Below are positions 6,916 to 11,647 of a stretch of DNA of 11,647 bases, piece after piece. The notes beneath the pieces were generated by a model. That model searched no databases, was not told where the DNA came from, and worked only from the letters and a program-made list of their open reading frames with translations. Numbering within the stretch: the first letter of the stretch is position 1; each line of letters starts with the position of its first letter. This stretch comes from an uncultured Oscillospiraceae bacterium (lineage in GTDB: Bacteria; Bacillota_A; Clostridia; Oscillospirales; Oscillospiraceae). Made by a program: the position numbers and the translations under genes. The DNA is taken from positions 1-11,647 of the forward strand of contig CAAGIF010000054.1 of the NCBI GenBank assembly GCA_900769845.1, in the 5' to 3' direction.

Positions 6916-8226
6916 TCAGATAATATCGCCGTCATCAAACCGGTCGCCACATTCGGGGCAGAACCGGGGCGGATTTCTGGGATCTTCCGGCTCCCAGCCG
7001 CACTTATCGCACTTGTACTGGGGAACACCCGCGGGCTTCTTTGCGCCGCAGCTCTGGCAGAACTTGCCCTTATTTAGCTGACCGCAGCCGCAGGTCCAGC
7101 CTGCTTCCGGTTTCTTAGCGCCGCATTCGGGGCAGAAATTGCCGGTGGCGGTGGCGCCGCAGGCGCACTTCCAGCCATTTGCTGCAGGAGCGGGCGCTGC
7201 CGGCTGAGCAGCCTGTTGCTGCTGACCCATCTGGAACAGCTGGTTGGCATTCAAGCCGCCTGCCTGCTGCGCCATATTCAGACCCATAAAGCCCATCATG
7301 GCGCCGTTGGGGTTGGAGGCTGCAGCCTTCATGGCTTCTGCCTGGGCGTCCACCATCTTGGCTGCTGCCATGTTGGCGTTGCGGTACACGGCGCTGCGCT
7401 GCAGCTCCTTGATCATGGCCTCATCCTCTGCGGATGCGGTGGGGGTGGAAACAGCGAAGGATACGACCTCCAGACCCCGCAGCTCACGCCACTTGGGAGA
7501 CAGAACCTCGTTCAGCGCATCTGCCAGTTCCATAGTGTAGCCGGGCAGTTCGGAGTAACGGATGCCCTTGGCAGAGATCTTGGCAAAGGCGGGACCCAGG
7601 GCGGTCAGAAGTTCGTTCTTCATCTGGCTGTCCAGAGAGCTTCTGGTGTAATCCTCCGATACATTGCCGCAGACATTCTTGTAGAACAGCATGGGGTCGC
7701 AGATTCGGTAAGAGAATTCACCGAAGCAGCGGATACCGATCTCAATGTCCAGGCCGATGTTGTTATCGATCACGCGGAAAGGAACGGGATTGGGCGTGCC
7801 GTATTTGTTGCCCATCAGTTCCTTGGTGTTGAAGTAATAGATCCGCTGATCCTTGGGAGGCTCGCCGCCGAAGGTGAAGCGTCTGCCCAACTGCTGGAAG
7901 GACTGTTTCAGACCTTCGCCAAACTTTCCACAGAAAATAGTGGGCTCGGTGGAAGCATCATAAGTATATTCGCCGGGTTCCGCGGCAAATTCCACGATCT
8001 TGCCTTGATCCACGATCATCATGCACTGACCGTCAGCCACCAGAATCACAGAACCGGTGGTGATGATGTTGTCAGTACCCTTGGTGTTGGAGCTTCTGGG
8101 GCCGGCAGACTTTTTGCCTTTTGTCACCAGAACATCTGCAGGGATGGCATCACAGCGGAAAAACTCCTTCCACTGATCCGCAAGAATACCGCCGGTAGAA
8201 CCAATTGCAGCTTTAATAAGACCCAT
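6916..8226 (-). CDS. SPFH/Band-7 protein with three C-terminal zinc ribbons (YdjI-like)
   Basis: First gene of the operon: 436 residues from ATG 8226-8224 behind GGAAAGGAG. An upstream in-frame ATG at 8265 has no ribosome binding site and sits in the promoter. The protein starts MGLIKAAIGSTGGILADQWKEFF, typical of the COG4260 SPFH family (often annotated 'virion core protein (lumpy skin disease virus)-like'), which includes B. subtilis YdjI. The SPFH domain runs to about residue 290, with VLVTKGKK, GSVILVADGQCMMIVDQGKIVEF and RDEAMIKELQ-like helical regions (here AEDEAMIKELQRSA). A Gln/Ala/Pro-rich linker (about 300-349) leads to zinc ribbons at about 354-371, 379-394 and 405-428, each with two Cys pairs. 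SPFH proteins form oligomeric assemblies on membranes. In B. subtilis, YdjI is reported to be needed to bring PspA to the membrane. No transmembrane helix is evident, so attachment is probably through the amphipathic N-terminus or partners. Confidence 0.92.
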   Translation of the reverse strand: MGLIKAAIGSTGGILADQWKEFFRCDAIPADVLVTKGKKSAGPRSSNTKGTDNIITTGSVILVADGQCMMIVDQGKIVEFAAEPGEYTYDASTEPTIFCGKFGEGLKQSFQQLGRRFTFGGEPPKDQRIYYFNTKELMGNKYGTPNPVPFRVIDNNIGLDIEIGIRCFGEFSYRICDPMLFYKNVCGNVSEDYTRSSLDSQMKNELLTALGPAFAKISAKGIRYSELPGYTMELADALNEVLSPKWRELRGLEVVSFAVSTPTASAEDEAMIKELQRSAVYRNANMAAAKMVDAQAEAMKAAASNPNGAMMGFMGLNMAQQAGGLNANQLFQMGQQQQAAQPAAPAPAANGWKCACGATATGNFCPECGAKKPEAGWTCGCGQLNKGKFCQSCGAKKPAGVPQYKCDKCGWEPEDPRNPPRFCPECGDRFDDGDII

Positions 8227-8267
8227 GATAATTCTCCTTTCCTTATAGGAAAAATATTGATACACTA

Positions 8268-8302
8268 AGTATATAATATCGAAAGGAAATACGCAACGAC
8301 AA
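8268..8302 (-). promoter_or_regulatory. Probable sigma-A promoter(s) of the SPFH operon
   Basis: On the minus strand TTGCGT (8296-8291) stands 17 bases from TATACT (8273-8268). An overlapping alternative is TTGTCG (8302-8297), 18 bases from TATTAT (8278-8273). Either would start transcription about 35-45 bases upstream of the SPFH start codon. The -35 boxes are weak and the -10 boxes good, which suggests activation or low basal use. I do not see an obvious ECF-sigma (TGAAAC...CGTA) signature like the SigW promoter reported for B. subtilis pspA-ydjGHI. Confidence 0.55.
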
Positions 8303-8313
8303 ATAGACCGTGA

Positions 8314-8370
8314 TTTTGTAAAAAATTTTTTAAATTAGGTCTTTACAAACGATAAAGTTTTTGTTATAAT
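8314..8370 (+). promoter_or_regulatory. tRNA-Asp promoter with upstream A/T tract
   Basis: TTTACA at 8342-8347 and TATAAT at 8365-8370 are separated by 17 bases. Directly upstream, 8318-8336 is almost pure A/T (GTAAAAAATTTTTTAAATT), the layout of an UP element as found at strong stable-RNA promoters. Transcription should start near 8377, about 19 bases before the tRNA. Confidence 0.85.
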
Positions 8371-8395
8371 GCCAACTGTTCAGTGAATATTCCTT

Positions 8396-8472
8396 GGCCC
8401 TGTGGTGCAGTCGGTTAGCACGCCAGCCTGTCACGCTGGAGGTCGACGGTTCGAGTCCGTTCGGGGTCGCCA
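8396..8472 (+). tRNA. tRNA-Asp (GTC)
   Basis: 77 bases including encoded CCA at 8470-8472. The acceptor arm GGCCCTG pairs with CGGGGTC (8462-8468) with G-U wobbles, and the discriminator base is G. The anticodon loop CTGTCAC gives GTC, flanked by the GCCAG/CTGG stem. The T-loop GTTCGAGTCC is canonical. It has its own promoter and terminator and diverges from the SPFH operon. Confidence 0.97.
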
Positions 8473-8473
8473 T

Positions 8474-8508
8474 AAAACAAGTCATCCATTCGGATGGCTT
8501 GTTTTTTT
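8474..8508 (+). terminator. Intrinsic terminator of tRNA-Asp
   Basis: ACAAGTCATCC pairs with GGATGGCTTGT (one G-T wobble) around an ATTC loop and is followed by a run of seven T. The A-run before the stem extends the pairing with the T-run, starting two bases after the tRNA CCA. Confidence 0.93.
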
Positions 8509-8586
8509 GCATTTCAGCAGAGAACGGACTTGAACAATCAAATGCAATGGCACGCGATTTGTCAAGGATGGTTTCCTTTTTGAGGA

Positions 8587-8662
8587 TGTAGGGTCGGCCA
8601 TTGGCCGCCCGAAAACTACCGAAAACATTCGCAGAAGGCGGGCGACCATTGGTCGCCCCTAC
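8587..8662. repeat. MITE-like palindromic repeat
   Basis: GTAGGGTCGGCCATTGGCCG (from 8588) faces an inverted, slightly diverged copy ending GACCATTGGTCGCCCCTAC (to 8662), so the outer ends match as TGTAGGG and CCCCTACA. Each arm is itself a palindrome (GGCCATTGGCC; GCGACCATTGGTCGC). The core of about 26 bases between the arms has no coding content. This looks like the small dispersed GC-rich repeats found in many gut Clostridia genomes. Copy number cannot be judged from this window alone. Confidence 0.7.
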
Positions 8663-8686
8663 AAGGATGCTTGGCAGATAGCACAA

Positions 8687-8710
8687 CACCACCGGTTCAT
8701 ACCGGTGGTG
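8687..8710. repeat. Perfect 10-bp hairpin
   Basis: CACCACCGGT pairs perfectly with ACCGGTGGTG around TCAT. It lies about 48 bases beyond the stop of the minus-strand membrane protein gene, so it may help end that transcript or protect its 3' end. No T-run follows on either strand, so it is not a standard intrinsic terminator. It could also be the outer part of the neighbouring repeat element. Confidence 0.6.
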
Positions 8711-8757
8711 AGTAAGTGCGCCCTTGTACTTTTTGCTGAGAATCAAATTCGGAATTG

Positions 8758-9363
8758 TCACCGAACCTTTTGAAAATGCTTATATGCCAGTGCTCCGACA
8801 GGAACGAAATAGACACACCAACCTAATAGTGCAATAGTTCCTCCGTTTCCGGCTTCTCCGCTTGCCATATTAGTAAATACTCCTGTCATCGGCATAATGA
8901 AGCAGCCGATGAAGAAAATGCCGTGTACCATCATCAAGCATTTCAGCCACTTATCAGCTTTGGAATTCGCATTGATAGAAAGACCAATGAAAAATGTGGA
9001 GAGAGCCATCATTCCATAACCGAGCAAATCATAATTGAACAGCAGGCCTCCACGCTGAAAATCCAGAATTCGAATGGCTTGCTCATTCAAATTATCCAAC
9101 CGGACGCTCGTTGTCTGTGCAAAATATACCAGAAGTATCAATACCGCATAGATAACGGCAAAAGCGACACCGATATTAGCAGGAACTCGTCGATCCTCAC
9201 AACATTCATGTTGAAATCCCGCTGCCATCATAATATATCCCAATGGCAAAAACATACACACAAAGTATGAGCCAAATGGATAATCAGCTATCATAAATAA
9301 TGCAAAAAGAAAGACCGTTATCGTGACAATCGCTGAGCCAATTCGAGGGATTGTTCTGTTCAT
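8758..9363 (-). CDS. Six-helix integral membrane protein of unknown function
   Basis: 201 residues from ATG 9363-9361, six bases after GGAGG. A neighbouring ATG at 9366 is only three bases away and so less likely, and a longer frame to 9399 lacks a site. About six hydrophobic helices can be seen (near residues 7-27, 29-49, 64-84, 110-130, 142-160 and 173-195). The two halves are separated by a polar loop, FAQTTSVRLDNLNEQAIRI. A CC pair (HECCEDRR) follows helix 2. No catalytic or transport motif is recognised; the size and helix count are reminiscent of DUF998-type proteins, but I cannot confirm that. Its sequence is visibly richer in A+T than the SPFH operon and it stands alone between two tRNA genes and repeat elements, which suggests later acquisition. 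Confidence 0.82.
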   Translation of the reverse strand: MNRTIPRIGSAIVTITVFLFALFMIADYPFGSYFVCMFLPLGYIMMAAGFQHECCEDRRVPANIGVAFAVIYAVLILLVYFAQTTSVRLDNLNEQAIRILDFQRGGLLFNYDLLGYGMMALSTFFIGLSINANSKADKWLKCLMMVHGIFFIGCFIMPMTGVFTNMASGEAGNGGTIALLGWCVYFVPVGALAYKHFQKVR

Positions 9364-9397
9364 CATTATCCTCCATAAATACAAGTTCGTTCTATTC

Positions 9398-9425
9398 ATT
9401 ATATCACAGTCATATTAAAAAACAA
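9398..9425 (-). promoter_or_regulatory. Promoter of the six-helix membrane protein gene
   Basis: A perfect TATAAT lies on the minus strand at 9403-9398, with a weak TTGTTT -35 at 9425-9420 (16-base spacing). The leader to the start codon would be about 28 bases. Confidence 0.6.
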
Positions 9426-9712
9426 GACATCTAATAAGTCACGGCTCGCCCTGCGCTGCTGCGGATCTTATTTGTTGCAACAGGCTGTTTTATACCATTC
9501 TCTTCACCACAAATAGCTGTAGGCATATGTAACTTGCGAAGGGCTAAAACCGTCCTTTAAAAAATACACCCTATGCCGGTGGCATGTTGCTTGTTCCCGG
9601 CTTGACGGGAACCACACTATGTTTTGTGCCTCCGGCACAAAAGTACCGAGTCCGTTCGGAAACTGGGCTAAAAAAATCGTCCACTTATGTTGAAATAATT
9701 TTGTCAAAAGGC
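9426..9712. other. Non-coding stretch with three successive hairpins
   Basis: No credible gene is seen in this interval of about 290 bases. Three hairpins follow each other: ATGCC/GGCAT at 9573-9585 (loop GGT), GTTCCCG/CGGGAAC at 9593-9612 and TTTTGTGCC/GGCACAAAA at 9622-9642 (loop TCC), followed by AGTCCGTTCGGAAACT. The cluster could be a structured RNA, a decayed repeat or a REP-like element. No promoter clearly drives it. Confidence 0.5.
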
Positions 9713-9740
9713 TTGACATTTGTAAATTTGGTGCTATAAT
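9713..9740 (+). promoter_or_regulatory. tRNA-Gly promoter
   Basis: TTGACA (9713-9718) and TATAAT (9735-9740) both match the sigma-A consensus perfectly with 16-base spacing, preceded by an A/T-rich stretch. Transcription should begin near 9747, about eight bases before the tRNA, giving a very short leader. Confidence 0.92.
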
Positions 9741-9754
9741 TCATTTTGTTCGTT

Positions 9755-9830
9755 GCGGGTGTAGCTCATCCGGTAGAGCGCCACCTTGCCAAGGTGGAGG
9801 TAGCGAGTTCGAGCCTCGTCACCCGCTCCA
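9755..9830 (+). tRNA. tRNA-Gly (GCC)
   Basis: 76 bases with encoded CCA at 9828-9830. Acceptor GCGGGTG pairs with CACCCGC (9820-9826), discriminator T. The anticodon loop TTGCCAA sits on a CCACC/GGTGG-type stem and gives GCC. The D-arm (TAGCTCATCCGGTAGAGC) and T-arm (GTTCGAGCC) are canonical. Confidence 0.97.
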
Positions 9831-9831
9831 T

Positions 9832-9864
9832 AAAAGACCAATGCTTTTGCGTTGGTCTTTTTTT
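9832..9864 (+). terminator. Intrinsic terminator of tRNA-Gly, possibly bidirectional
   Basis: AAAAGACCAATGC pairs with GCGTTGGTCTTTT around a TTTT loop (one T-G wobble) and is followed by a T-run. Read on the minus strand the same hairpin ends GGTCTTTTATGG, a short T-run, so it may also stop transcripts of the convergent NuoE-like gene that ends at 9928. Confidence 0.9.
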
Positions 9865-9927
9865 CTTTTCTTCATAGAGGCTCGAACCAACCATTGCAAG
9901 AGTTCTTGGAAAATCCGGCAATCGGGA

Positions 9928-10359
9928 TCACATCTCTTCCATCAGCTTTTGCAGCAGTTCCTCCGTTGCTCCATGGTAGATTCTGCCATCCAGGCGGATA
10001 TTGGGGCCTTTGCCGCACATACGCATACACGGTACAAACTTTAGTTTCACCCGGTCGTTTTTCAAGCACAGCTTTTCTGCATACTCTGCCAAAGCCGCGT
10101 GCTTTCCGCAATTCGGCCCGGCGCAGATTTCCAGCAAGTGGCTGTCTTCCAGCCGAAGCCCCGGTATCCGGCGAATTACCGCATGCAGAAAAGTCAGCTT
10201 TACTCCATAGGCATCTGCAATTTTCTCCAGGCAATAACCGGGGATTCCTCCGCTGTTTTCCTGCTGAACTTCCCGCAGCAGATGAATCAGGGCAGATTGA
10301 TCCCCCGGTGCCCCCTGACCTTTATAATACCCAATGGCTTCATCCAGATTCCAATCCAT
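9928..10359 (-). CDS. NuoE-like [2Fe-2S] thioredoxin-fold protein (orphan)
   Basis: 143 residues from ATG 10359-10357, seven bases after AGGAGG; the longer in-frame start at 10392 has no site. It belongs to the complex I 24-kDa/NuoE/HndA family. An N-terminal helical part (ALIHLLREVQQENSGGIP, EKIADAYGVKLTFLHAVI) leads to a thioredoxin-like domain with four cluster ligands: C79 and C84 (CAGPNC) and C111 and C115 (CMRMC), the family's Cx4C...Cx3C pattern. In NADH dehydrogenases and electron-bifurcating hydrogenases this subunit passes electrons near the flavin subunit NuoF. Here no NuoF, NuoG or hydrogenase gene adjoins it, so it is an orphan [2Fe-2S] protein whose partner lies elsewhere or is unknown. 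It shares an intergenic region with the divergent TraX gene. Confidence 0.88.
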   Translation of the reverse strand: MDWNLDEAIGYYKGQGAPGDQSALIHLLREVQQENSGGIPGYCLEKIADAYGVKLTFLHAVIRRIPGLRLEDSHLLEICAGPNCGKHAALAEYAEKLCLKNDRVKLKFVPCMRMCGKGPNIRLDGRIYHGATEELLQKLMEEM

Positions 10360-10380
10360 ATTTCCGCCTCCTTTTCCTTT

Positions 10381-10389
10381 AGTATAGCA
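10381..10389 (-). promoter_or_regulatory. Extended -10 promoter of the NuoE-like gene
   Basis: On the minus strand TGCTATACT (10389-10381) is an extended -10 box. No good -35 is visible, which an extended -10 can tolerate. The leader would be only about 15 bases, just holding the ribosome binding site. Confidence 0.55.
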
Positions 10390-10433
10390 CAAGAATCCAG
10401 AATATCCAGTTTTCTTTCTGTTTTGGATTCTAC

Positions 10434-10462
10434 TTGCCTTTCCTGGGAAAGGGTGCTAGAAT
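10434..10462 (+). promoter_or_regulatory. Promoter of the TraX-family gene
   Basis: TTGCCT at 10434-10439 and TAGAAT at 10457-10462 are 17 bases apart. Transcription should start near 10469, about 27 bases before the start codon. The divergent NuoE-like promoter is about 45 bases away, so a regulator or RNA polymerase bound here could affect both. Confidence 0.72.
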
Positions 10463-10495
10463 ATAAGAACATCGACTAGATAATGAGGCTATGCC

Positions 10496-11236
10496 ATGAA
10501 AAAGCAGCTCAACGCCAACCATTTAAAGCTCATCGCAATTATCGCCATGACGGTGGATCACCTTTCCGATCTGATTTTTCCCGGATACCCTATGCATCCA
10601 GCAAGTCTCGGTCTGCACCTGATCGGACGGCTCACGGCGCCGATCATGTGGTTCTTCGTATGCGAGGGCTTTTACTATACCCAAAATCTGAAAAAATACC
10701 TGCTGCGGATGTTCATTTTCGCGGTTATATCCCACTTTGCCTACTGCTTTGCATTCGGCATCAGCTACATTCCATTCCGGGACAGCATTTTCAATCAGAC
10801 CAGCGTGATGTGGCCGCTGTTCTGGGCGGTTGTGGCCCTTTGGATCTACAACGCAGAGAACAAGCTCAAATCCTGGCATAAATATGCTCTGCTCATGCTC
10901 ATTAATGTGATCACCTTTCCTTCAGACTGGAGCTGCATTGCAGTAATGGCGATCCTGTCTATGTACGATTACCGGAACGATATAAAGAAGCAAACCCTGG
11001 CTATGCTGTGCTGGGTACTGATGTATGCCTTGATTTCCTTCTTCTTCGTGAGCAAAGTGTACGGTCTGATTCAAATGGGCGTCATTTTCGTGTATCCGCT
11101 GATGAAGCTTTATAACGGTGAAAAAGGAAAGGCCAAATGGATGAAGTGGCTTTTCTACCTCTACTACCCCGCCCATCTTGTTATGTTGGGCATTCTCCGT
11201 CTTATAATTCACGGAGATGTTCCCCTGCTGTTTTGA
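10496..11236 (+). CDS. TraX-family integral membrane protein
   Basis: 246 residues. The start ATG at 10496 has a GAGG seven bases upstream; another ATG at 10491 is out of frame. The N-terminus contains LKLIAIIAMTVDHLSDLIFPG and LIGRLTAPIMWFFVCEGFYYTQNLKKYLLRMFIFAVISH, the signature of the TraX family (PF05857), with the conserved Asp-His at residues 21-22. About seven or eight membrane helices span the protein. F-plasmid TraX is required for N-terminal acetylation of F pilin. Chromosomal homologues in Firmicutes are widespread, have no known substrate and are not evidence of a conjugative element; none is seen here. A small redox gene starts 30 bases after its stop and may be co-transcribed. 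Confidence 0.9.
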   Translation: MKKQLNANHLKLIAIIAMTVDHLSDLIFPGYPMHPASLGLHLIGRLTAPIMWFFVCEGFYYTQNLKKYLLRMFIFAVISHFAYCFAFGISYIPFRDSIFNQTSVMWPLFWAVVALWIYNAENKLKSWHKYALLMLINVITFPSDWSCIAVMAILSMYDYRNDIKKQTLAMLCWVLMYALISFFFVSKVYGLIQMGVIFVYPLMKLYNGEKGKAKWMKWLFYLYYPAHLVMLGILRLIIHGDVPLLF

Positions 11237-11266
11237 TATTTCCATAACCAAAAAGGAGTGTTATCT

Positions 11267-11461
11267 ATGGCTGTTCGGCTGAATGAGGATAAGGAAATGG
11301 TGCAGACCATCCGGGACGGATTGAAACGCACCGGCGGTTACTGCCCCTGCCGTCTGGAACGCACCGAGGAAAACAAGTGCATCTGCAAGGAATTCCGGGA
11401 GCAGATTGCAGACCCGGATTTCAAGGGCTACTGCCATTGCCTGCTATACTACAAGGATTGA
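11267..11461 (+). CDS. Small ferredoxin-thioredoxin reductase catalytic-chain-like protein
   Basis: 64 residues from ATG 11267, eight bases after AAGGAG; an in-frame GTG at 11258 lies inside the binding site. Six cysteines form three CxC pairs: C26/C28 (YCPCR), C38/C40 (KCICKEF) and C56/C58 (YCHCLLYYK). CPC, CPC and CHC pairs are the hallmark of the ferredoxin-thioredoxin reductase catalytic chain (PF02943), which holds a [4Fe-4S] cluster next to an active disulfide. Here the spacing is 9 and 15 residues between pairs, against about 16 and 8 in the plant/cyanobacterial enzyme, and the protein is roughly half its length. It is therefore a mini member whose partner is uncertain; reduction of thioredoxin is possible but unproven. 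No variable (alpha) chain is seen nearby. Confidence 0.9.
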   Translation: MAVRLNEDKEMVQTIRDGLKRTGGYCPCRLERTEENKCICKEFREQIADPDFKGYCHCLLYYKD

Positions 11462-11490
11462 AAAAACGCGGAATTTCCCAAAAAAACATA

Positions 11491-11519
11491 TTGACAAATT
11501 TCCCATAGCATGTTAGTAT
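11491..11519 (+). promoter_or_regulatory. tRNA-Leu promoter
   Basis: Perfect TTGACA at 11491-11496 and TAGTAT at 11514-11519, 17 bases apart. No terminator separates the preceding small redox gene, so some read-through is possible. The leader contains a small hairpin GAGC-GAAA-GCTC at 11531-11542 with a GNRA-type loop. Confidence 0.75.
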
Positions 11520-11559
11520 ATCCAAGTGCCGAGCGAAAGCTCTGCTTGAGACAAGAGAT

Positions 11560-11647
11560 GGGCGAGTGGTGGAATTGGTAGACTCGCTAGATTCAGGTTC
11601 TAGTGTTCATTTCGGACGTGCGGGTTCAAGTCCCGCCTCGCCCACCA
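11560..11647 (+). tRNA. tRNA-Leu (CAG)
   Basis: 88 bases with encoded CCA as the last three bases of the window. Acceptor GGGCGAG pairs with CTCGCCC, discriminator A. The anticodon loop TTCAGGT between CTAGA and TCTAG gives CAG, reading CUG. The long variable arm is typical of class II tRNAs. The window ends exactly at the tRNA's 3' end, so its terminator and any following gene are not visible. Confidence 0.95.

Noticed and set aside
7216..8268. Long plus-strand frame opposite the SPFH gene
   Set aside because: Antisense shadow of a clearly recognised protein; His/Leu/Gly-rich composition typical of such shadows.
8394..8591. Plus-strand frame starting in tRNA-Asp
   Set aside because: It is the sense translation of the tRNA and its terminator, a common false gene.
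8330..8761. Minus-strand frame of 143 codons across tRNA-Asp and the palindromic repeat
   Set aside because: It reads the antisense of the tRNA (residues like NGLEPSTSSVTGWRANRLHH) and of the MITE-like repeat; no ribosome binding site or coding pattern.
9702..9718. Inverted repeat TGTCAA/TTGACA overlapping the tRNA-Gly -35 box, considered as an operator
   Set aside because: Only 6 bp and half of it is the -35 consensus itself; no partner evidence.
9504..9719. Minus-strand frame of 71 codons through the hairpin cluster
   Set aside because: No ribosome binding site, and it crosses several hairpins; more likely a non-coding repeat.
9877..9887. Inverted 11-base copy of the tRNA-Gly T-arm (GTTCGAGCCTC), considered as an attachment-site remnant
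   Set aside because: Too short, inverted rather than direct, and no integrase nearby; chance is adequate.
10496..11236. TraX as a sign of a conjugative element
   Set aside because: No relaxase, coupling protein, pilus or integrase gene is present; chromosomal TraX homologues are common in Firmicutes.
1..11647. CRISPR arrays, insertion-sequence transposases, toxin-antitoxin pairs
   Set aside because: Looked for regularly spaced direct repeats, transposase motifs and small paired genes; none seen.

Overview
This is a bacterial contig, most likely from a gut clostridium of the Oscillospiraceae/Ruminococcaceae type. That placement is an inference. It rests on strong AGGAGG ribosome binding sites, near-consensus sigma-A promoters, CCA-encoding tRNAs, an orphan NuoE-like protein, a mini ferredoxin-thioredoxin reductase chain, a TraX-family protein and small palindromic intergenic repeats. 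The first 25 bases are not biological: they match the end of the Illumina TruSeq Read 2 adapter. The window stops exactly on the CCA of a tRNA-Leu. Position 1 is therefore a contig end, and position 11647 may be one too.

Positions 8302 down to 26, minus strand: one long apparent operon of seven genes. In transcription order they are an SPFH/Band-7 protein of the YdjI type with C-terminal zinc ribbons, a DUF4428-type zinc-finger protein, a triple zinc-ribbon protein with a C-terminal membrane anchor (YdjG-like), a secreted and membrane-anchored protein with three TPM domains (YdjH-like), a large lipoprotein, a TMEM43-like membrane protein, and a second lipoprotein cut by the contig end. The first four genes are tightly packed (gaps of 34, 28 and 13 bases). 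The last three follow gaps of 72, 114 and 123 bases, and the two longer gaps contain related hairpins. The core resembles the B. subtilis ydjG-ydjH-ydjI genes, which lie next to pspA and belong to cell-envelope stress. No PspA is visible here. The arrangement suggests an envelope-associated complex with a cytoplasmic zinc-ribbon/SPFH side and an extracytoplasmic TPM/lipoprotein side.

Positions 8303-9930: a boundary region. A divergent tRNA-Asp has its own promoter and terminator. After it come a palindromic MITE-like repeat, another hairpin, an A+T-richer six-helix membrane protein on the minus strand, a non-coding stretch with three successive hairpins, and tRNA-Gly with a perfect-consensus promoter and a terminator.

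Positions 9928-11647: redox and housekeeping genes. A minus-strand NuoE-like thioredoxin-fold [2Fe-2S] protein diverges from a plus-strand TraX-family membrane protein. A 64-residue ferredoxin-thioredoxin reductase-like protein follows 30 bases behind TraX, and then tRNA-Leu(CAG).
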